64,000 bases of DNA from Pseudomonas frederiksbergensis (lineage in GTDB: Bacteria > Pseudomonadota > Gammaproteobacteria > Pseudomonadales > Pseudomonadaceae). Position numbers and translations under genes: made by a program. Numbering within the stretch: the first letter of the stretch is position 1; each line of letters begins with the position of its first letter. Location: assembly GCF_017114915.1 (NCBI RefSeq), contig NZ_JAAUOE010000020.1, positions 36,981 through 100,980 on the forward strand, given 5' to 3'. Under the pieces are notes generated by a model that saw only the letters and a program-made list of their open reading frames with translations, did not search any database and was not told the origin of the DNA. Below are positions 59,099 to 64,000 of this stretch, piece by piece.

Positions 59099-60351
59099 TG
59101 GGGCATATACGCGTGACCGGCCTGGGCAAGGCCTACAAGCAATACGCCACGCGCTGGAGCCGACTGGCCGAGTGGCTGATTCCGTTTTCGCCGATCCGTC
59201 ATCGCCAGCACTGGGTGCTGCAAGACGTGACGTTCGAGATCGCTCCCGGTGAAGCGGTGGGCATCGTCGGGGTCAACGGCGCTGGCAAAAGTACCTTGCT
59301 GAAGATGATCACCGGCACCACCCAACCCACCTGTGGGCAGATCCAGCTCGAAGGCCGGGTCGCCGCACTGCTGGAACTGGGCATGGGCTTTCACCCGGAT
59401 TTCACCGGCCGGCAAAACGCAGTCATGGCCGGGCAATTGCTGGGCATGCAGGTCGAAGAAATCGAAAACCTGATGCCGGAAATCGAACACTTCGCGGAAA
59501 TCGGCGAAGCCATCGACCACCCGGTGCGCACCTACTCCAGCGGCATGCAGATGCGCCTGGCGTTCAGCGTGGCCACCGCCCGGCGCCCGGACATTCTGAT
59601 CGTCGACGAAGCGTTGTCGGTGGGTGACGCCTACTTCCAGCACAAGAGCTTCGACCGCATCCGCTGCTTCCGCAAGGCCGGCACCACCTTGCTGATCGTG
59701 TCCCACGACCGCTCGGCGATCCAGTCGATTTGCGACTCGGCGATCCTCCTGGAAAACGGCCGCATGGCCATGCACGGCAAGCCCGAAGCCGTGATGGATT
59801 ACTACAATGCCCTGCTCGCCGAGCGTGAGGGCCAGACGGTGCGTCAGGAAATGCTCGCCGGCGGCCAGGTGCAAACCGTTTCCGGCACCGGTGAAGCCGG
59901 GATCCTCAGCGTGCGTCTGCTGGATGAGCGCGAACGCGCCATCGACGCCGCCGAAGTCGGCCAGCCGGTGGTACTTGAGGTGCAAGTCCAAGTGCGCCAG
60001 GACATCGAACGGCTGGTGCTGGGTTTCATGATCAAGGATCGCCTGGGCCAGGCCATGTACGGCATCAACACCCATCGTCAGGACCTCGCCCTCACCGACC
60101 TGCAAGCAGGCGAGCGGGTGACCTACCGCTTTGCCTTTGTCATGGGCCTGGGCAAGGGCAACTACTCCGTGGCCCTGAGCCTGTCGCGACTGGACTCGCA
60201 TCTGGACCGCAATTTCGAATGGCGCGACTACGGCCTGGTGTTCCATGTGATCAACAACCGACACGAAGACTTCGTCGGCTGCTCATGGCTGGGGGCGAAA
60301 ACCAGCATTACTCGTTCGGCCGAATCGACTGTCTCGGAGGACACCCCATGA
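59098..60351 (+). CDS. wzt: O-polysaccharide ABC transporter ATPase Wzt with C-terminal glycan-binding domain
   Basis: 417 aa. Walker A VGVNGAGKSTLLKMITG near residue 60, signature RTYSSGMQMRLAFSVAT, Walker B ILIVDEALSVGDAYFQ and switch LIVSHDRSAIQSI. Residues about 265-415 form a Wzt-C-type beta domain (ILSVRLLDERERAIDAAEVG, VTYRFAFVMGLGKGNYSVAL). In O8/O9a and A-band systems such a domain recognises the modified non-reducing end before export. That links it to the methyl- and glycosyltransferases encoded divergently. Confidence 0.93.
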   Translation: MGHIRVTGLGKAYKQYATRWSRLAEWLIPFSPIRHRQHWVLQDVTFEIAPGEAVGIVGVNGAGKSTLLKMITGTTQPTCGQIQLEGRVAALLELGMGFHPDFTGRQNAVMAGQLLGMQVEEIENLMPEIEHFAEIGEAIDHPVRTYSSGMQMRLAFSVATARRPDILIVDEALSVGDAYFQHKSFDRIRCFRKAGTTLLIVSHDRSAIQSICDSAILLENGRMAMHGKPEAVMDYYNALLAEREGQTVRQEMLAGGQVQTVSGTGEAGILSVRLLDERERAIDAAEVGQPVVLEVQVQVRQDIERLVLGFMIKDRLGQAMYGINTHRQDLALTDLQAGERVTYRFAFVMGLGKGNYSVALSLSRLDSHLDRNFEWRDYGLVFHVINNRHEDFVGCSWLGAKTSITRSAESTVSEDTP

Positions 60352-61715
60352 CGCGTCTTCTGGTGGAATGCACCCATGTGTTCCAGCACCCAAAGGTCAA
60401 TTCGGGCATCCAACGAGTGGTGCGTAACGTCGTCAATGAATTGCCGGAAAACGTCGACGGCACACCGTGTATTCCTGTGGTGATGCTCAAGGGCAAGCTC
60501 TACCGTGTATTGCAGCTGGGCCCTTTGAACATACCGTTTTTTGATGGATTGATGACCTTCGGTGGGCAGCTGGAGCGTTTGGCCCATCGTTTCTGGCAAC
60601 TGCACCAGCGCCTCGATAGACGCTGCACATCGCAATGGACCCGGCGTGCGCTGTATGCGGCCTACCGTCTCACAACGCTGGCGGGCTTGAGCGTGCCGCT
60701 GCGCCTGATCGATCGGATCAACCAATATCAGCTGCCCAAACGTTGCTCGCCGTTGCAACATCTACCTGGCGATCAGTTAGTGCTGCTGGATTCGTCCTGG
60801 CATGCCGACACCTTCCCATTGGTGGAGCAACTCAAACGCGAAGGCGTCGGTATTGTCTCGGTGATCTACGACCTGATTCCCCTGACCCATCCGCAGTTCT
60901 ACGACACGCGACTGGTGCAGATTTTCAACGAGTGGTTCGACTGGATCACCCAAACCGCCGACGGCTACGTAGCGATTTCCGCCACGGTGCGCGATCAGGT
61001 ACGAGATGAGTTGTGCCATCGGATGGGTCCTGCCAAGGCCGACACCTTGTGGTTCGACTATTTCCACCTGGGCTCAGAGCTGGACCTGCACGAAGAAACC
61101 GCCGCCGTCGAATCGCGCCTGGCACGGCTGTTCGATACCCCGGAACCGGTGTTCCTGATGGTCAGCACCATCGAGCCGCGCAAGAACCATGACTACTTGC
61201 TGGACGCCTTTGAACTCGCCTGGGCCGCAGGTTCCACCGCCCGTCTGTGCATCGCCGGGCGCATTGGCTGGAAGTGCGATGCCCTGCTCGCCCGGGTGCG
61301 CAATCACCCGGAGCTGAACAGGCGGCTGTTCATGTTTAACGACCTGAGCGACACCAGCCTCGAACATGCCTACTCCCACGCCAGTGCGCTGGTATTTGCG
61401 TCCTACGTCGAAGGCTTCGGCCTGCCCCTGGTGGAAGCCATGCAGCGCGGCTTGCCGGCCATGGGCAGCGATATTCCGGTCTTCCGCGAAATAGGCGGTG
61501 AATTCATGGCGTACTTCGATCTGGCCGAACCACAAAGCCTGGCCGACCTTGTTGCTCGATTCGAGAGCAGCGGGCAATTCCCGGCCACCCGCAATGTAGC
61601 GGACTGGCGCTGGATCGGCTGGCGTGAAGCCAGCGCGCAACTGGCCGAACGGACCCTGCGCAACCTTGGGCAAACACCCGTGGCGCAAGAGAGGCAACAT
61701 GCGAATTGCCCTTAA
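60348..61715 (+). CDS. wbpX: Rhamnosyltransferase WbpX-like (GT4)
   Basis: 455 aa from ATG at 60348 with GGAGG upstream, overlapping wzt by ATGA. The N-terminal part reads LLVECTHVFQHPKVNSGIQR and LVLLDSSWHADTFPLVEQL. The GT-B donor domain shows MVSTIEPRKNHDYLLDAFEL, ALVFASYVEGFGLPLVEAMQ and MGSDIPVFREIGGEF. It matches, by order, P. aeruginosa WbpX, which adds D-rhamnose in the repeat unit. Position in the conserved operon is the main basis for the name. Confidence 0.88.
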   Translation: MTRLLVECTHVFQHPKVNSGIQRVVRNVVNELPENVDGTPCIPVVMLKGKLYRVLQLGPLNIPFFDGLMTFGGQLERLAHRFWQLHQRLDRRCTSQWTRRALYAAYRLTTLAGLSVPLRLIDRINQYQLPKRCSPLQHLPGDQLVLLDSSWHADTFPLVEQLKREGVGIVSVIYDLIPLTHPQFYDTRLVQIFNEWFDWITQTADGYVAISATVRDQVRDELCHRMGPAKADTLWFDYFHLGSELDLHEETAAVESRLARLFDTPEPVFLMVSTIEPRKNHDYLLDAFELAWAAGSTARLCIAGRIGWKCDALLARVRNHPELNRRLFMFNDLSDTSLEHAYSHASALVFASYVEGFGLPLVEAMQRGLPAMGSDIPVFREIGGEFMAYFDLAEPQSLADLVARFESSGQFPATRNVADWRWIGWREASAQLAERTLRNLGQTPVAQERQHANCP

Positions 61716-62829
61716 CGCCCGAATCCTCCAGGCCCCGCGCACCGGCATCGGCCATTACGTCGCCGAGCTGGTGAGCGCCCTGGTCGATGAGCCGGACGTC
61801 GAGTTGTCGCTGTTCCATGGCTGGGGCTGGAGTTCATCGCTGCCTGAAGCAGCGATGCCGGGGTACTCACGACTGACGCCATTGCTGCGGCAGATTCCCG
61901 GGGCATATCAGGCGCGACGCTGGCTGACACAGAAACGTTTCGATCAAGGCCGCTCCCGGGCGATCGACCTGTATCACGAACCCAGTCTGTGGCCGCTGTC
62001 GTTCGACGGCCCGACAGTCATCACCCTGCATGACCTGACGCACCTGCACTACCCCGACACGCAACCACCGGCACGCCTGCGAGAAATCGAACGGCGACTG
62101 GCCGAGGGCGTGCAACAGGCGCGGCTGATTCTCACCGATTCGCAGTACATCGCCGACGAAGCTCAGGCTTATTTCGCACTGCCGGCCGAACGCTTTGTGG
62201 TCGCTCCGCTGGGCGTGGCCGCGCGTTTCCACCCGCGCGAACCCGAGGCCATCGATGCGGTACTCAAGGCCCATGGGGTCGAGATGCGGGAGTACTTTCT
62301 CTGCGTTGGCACTCTGGAGCCACGCAAGAACCTGACCCTGGCCCTGCGCGCTCATGCCCAACTACCTCAAGCGCTACGTCAGCGTTTCCCGCTGCTGATC
62401 GTCGGCATGGCCGGCTGGCAGCGCGAGCAATTCAGCGAGGAGCTGCATCAGGCATTGGCCAGCGGTCATGTGTGTTTGCTCGGTTATCTGCCTGACGAGC
62501 AGGTCGCACAAATGTTGGCCGGCGCTCGAGCGCTGATTTTTCCGTCGCTCTATGAAGGCTTCGGCCTCCCCGTGCTGGAAGCCATGGCCAGCGGCACGCC
62601 GGTGATCCTGACCCAACGCTCGGCCATGCCCGAGGTCGCAGGCGTCGCGGGCAACTATATTGAACCTGACGATCCAGACGGCTTGCGCGATGCGATGCGC
62701 CGTCTGATCGACGATCAAACGCATTGGCAGGCATGCTCGGATGCCGGGTTGCAACAAGCGAAGCTTTTTTCCTGGAAGCGTTGCGCGAAGGTCACGGCCC
62801 GCGCCTACCGTCAGGCCATGGGAGGTTGA
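61699..62829 (+). CDS. wbpY: Rhamnosyltransferase WbpY-like (GT4)
   Basis: 376 aa from ATG at 61699, overlapping wbpX by 17 bp. Motifs: RIALNARILQAPRTGIGHYV, DLYHEPSLWPLSFDGPTVIT, FLCVGTLEPRKNLTLALRAH and PSLYEGFGLPVLEAMASGTP with VILTQRSAMPEVAGVAGNYI. It is a GT4 enzyme in the WbpY position, which in P. aeruginosa forms alternating alpha-rhamnose linkages of the trisaccharide repeat. Confidence 0.88.
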   Translation: MRIALNARILQAPRTGIGHYVAELVSALVDEPDVELSLFHGWGWSSSLPEAAMPGYSRLTPLLRQIPGAYQARRWLTQKRFDQGRSRAIDLYHEPSLWPLSFDGPTVITLHDLTHLHYPDTQPPARLREIERRLAEGVQQARLILTDSQYIADEAQAYFALPAERFVVAPLGVAARFHPREPEAIDAVLKAHGVEMREYFLCVGTLEPRKNLTLALRAHAQLPQALRQRFPLLIVGMAGWQREQFSEELHQALASGHVCLLGYLPDEQVAQMLAGARALIFPSLYEGFGLPVLEAMASGTPVILTQRSAMPEVAGVAGNYIEPDDPDGLRDAMRRLIDDQTHWQACSDAGLQQAKLFSWKRCAKVTARAYRQAMGG

Positions 62830-63960
62830 ATGCGAGTTCTTCATTTCTTCAAGACGTACCTGCCTGACTCGGTCGGCGGGATCGAACAAGTGATCTTCCA
62901 GTTATGCGAAAGCGGCGCCGAGCATGGCATTGAAGGCCAGGTGCTGACCCTCAGTGCCGATCCAACGCCGCCGGTGGTGCAACTCGGCAAGCACGAAGTC
63001 CATCGGGCCAAACTCGACATTCAGTTCGCTTCCACGGGTTTTTCCTACAGTGTCTTCAAGCAGTTTCGCGAAATGGCCGCCGAGGCAGACGTGGTCAATT
63101 ACCACTTCCCGTGGCCATTCATGGACCTGGTGCATTTCCTCAATGGCATGAACAAGCCGAGCGTGGTGACCTACCACTCGGACATCATTCGCCAGAAACA
63201 CCTGCTCAAACTTTACCGGCCACTGATGAACCGCTTTCTCGCCAGCGCCGACCGGATCGTCGCCGCCTCCCCCAACTACCTGCACACCAGTGATGTGTTG
63301 CAGCAGTTTCAGGACAAGACCCGAGTTATCCCCTACGGCCTGAACAAGGCCGGTTATCCACAGGCCGACAGCGAACGCATGGCCCATTGGCGGCAAACCC
63401 TTGGGGATAAGTTTTTCCTGTTCGTGGGCGTGATGCGCTATTACAAAGGCCTGCACATCCTGCTCGATGCCTTGAAAGGCGTGGATTACCCGGTGGTCAT
63501 CGTCGGCGCCGGACCGCTGGAAGCCGAACTGCACGCCCAGGCCGCGGCGTTGGGTTTGCGCAATATTCATTTTCTCGGGCGTCTGGGGGACGAAGACAAA
63601 GTCGCGCTGCTGCACCTGAGTTACGCCATCGTGTTTCCGTCGCATTTGCGCTCCGAAGCGTTCGGCATCTCGCTGCTCGAAGGCGCGATGTACGGCAAAC
63701 CGATGATCTCCAGCGAAATCGGCACCGGCACCAGCTACATCAACATCCACAACGAAACCGGGCTGGTGGTGCCGCCGAGTCATCCACAGGCATTTCGTGA
63801 AGCCATGCGCACCCTGTGGGAAAACCCGACGCTGACGGCGCAAATGGGGGTTAAGGCTGAAGCCCGTTATCGGCAGTTATTCACGGCTGACGAAATGGGT
63901 CGCAAGTGGACGCAGTTGTATCAGGACCTGCTGGAAGAGAAATCCCTGTCCTACGCCTAA
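62830..63960 (+). CDS. wbpZ: Rhamnosyl/mannosyltransferase WbpZ-like (GT4)
   Basis: 376 aa, ATG immediately after the wbpY stop. Motifs: LHFFKTYLPDSVGGIEQVIF, VTYHSDIIRQKHLLKLYRPL, FVGVMRYYKGLHILLDALKG and FPSHLRSEAFGISLLEGAMY with MISSEIGTGTSYIN. In P. aeruginosa WbpZ transfers the first rhamnose onto the primed lipid carrier. It is the last gene of the operon; a REP element follows and no priming transferase is in the window. Confidence 0.88.
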   Translation: MRVLHFFKTYLPDSVGGIEQVIFQLCESGAEHGIEGQVLTLSADPTPPVVQLGKHEVHRAKLDIQFASTGFSYSVFKQFREMAAEADVVNYHFPWPFMDLVHFLNGMNKPSVVTYHSDIIRQKHLLKLYRPLMNRFLASADRIVAASPNYLHTSDVLQQFQDKTRVIPYGLNKAGYPQADSERMAHWRQTLGDKFFLFVGVMRYYKGLHILLDALKGVDYPVVIVGAGPLEAELHAQAAALGLRNIHFLGRLGDEDKVALLHLSYAIVFPSHLRSEAFGISLLEGAMYGKPMISSEIGTGTSYINIHNETGLVVPPSHPQAFREAMRTLWENPTLTAQMGVKAEARYRQLFTADEMGRKWTQLYQDLLEEKSLSYA

Positions 63961-63967
63961 CACCTTT

Positions 63968-63990
63968 GCAGGAGCGGGCTTGCCCGCGAA
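63968..63990. repeat. Single REP element after wbpZ
   Basis: GCAGGAGCGGGCTTGCCCGCGAA is the common REP core with an internal GCGGGC/GCCCGC stem, 8 bp after the wbpZ stop. It probably stabilises or ends the operon transcript. Confidence 0.8.
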
Positions 63991-64000
63991 GACGTCGGTA

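Noticed and set aside
1..64000. Mobile elements, prophage, CRISPR arrays, rRNA or tRNA genes
   Set aside because: No transposase, integrase, phage structural gene, regularly spaced repeat array or tRNA/rRNA signature was seen; repeats present are REP-type or the linker array.

Overview
The window is chromosomal DNA from a fluorescent Pseudomonas (P. fluorescens group or close relative). GC-rich codon use, REP-type palindromes of the kind common in this group, and gene order support this. Several blocks recall, from memory, P. aeruginosa PAO1 genes that flank oriC: pycB-pycA-pycR, an RpiR regulator, a GGDEF/EAL protein and uvrD; then the zinc-starvation cluster near PA5532-PA5541; then the common polysaccharide antigen cluster near PA5447-PA5459. 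Two parS-like palindromes (28992 and 40877) fit an origin-proximal location. I saw no rRNA, tRNA, CRISPR array, prophage or insertion sequence.

Layout. 1-8 kb: a MocR regulator divergent from a PaiB/acetyltransferase operon, a homocysteine S-methyltransferase, an amino-acid ABC transporter without its ATPase, and an autotransporter. 8-24 kb: two-subunit pyruvate carboxylase with its LysR regulator, an RpiR/HexR-like regulator with a clear operator, a large c-di-GMP protein, UvrD, a Tim44-like membrane protein, a SMI1/KNR4 protein, a CPA2 antiporter, a thioesterase and pyridoxal kinase PdxY.

24-44 kb is a metal-homeostasis island. It holds two COG0523 GTPases (one is ZigA), DUF1826, a small secreted protein, zinc-independent FolE2, a complete ZnuABC-like importer, a gamma-carbonic anhydrase-like protein, an alternative dihydroorotase and the wreck of a second threonyl-tRNA synthetase. 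Two perfect 15-bp Zur boxes (27992 and 28546) control the core. The logic is zinc sparing: import zinc, deliver it by chaperone, and replace zinc enzymes with paralogs. Further on, three SPFH/HflK-HflC-like proteins, one with 18 histidines near its N-terminus, form an overlapping operon with a P1B metal ATPase behind a Zur-like dyad. This is the least understood system here. DUF3617, cardiolipin synthase and a Cfa-like methyltransferase lie between the two zinc units.

44-49 kb: an Lrp/AsnC regulator divergent from a LysE exporter, and an uncharacterised pair (large membrane-anchored envelope protein plus DUF3142 lipoprotein). 49-64 kb: an A-band-like D-rhamnan O-polysaccharide locus. The rightward operon rmd-gmd-wbpW-wzm-wzt-wbpX-wbpY-wbpZ makes GDP-D-rhamnose, polymerises it and exports it by an ABC transporter. 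The divergent leftward operon (two glycosyltransferases, two methyltransferases, one acyltransferase) probably modifies or caps the chain.
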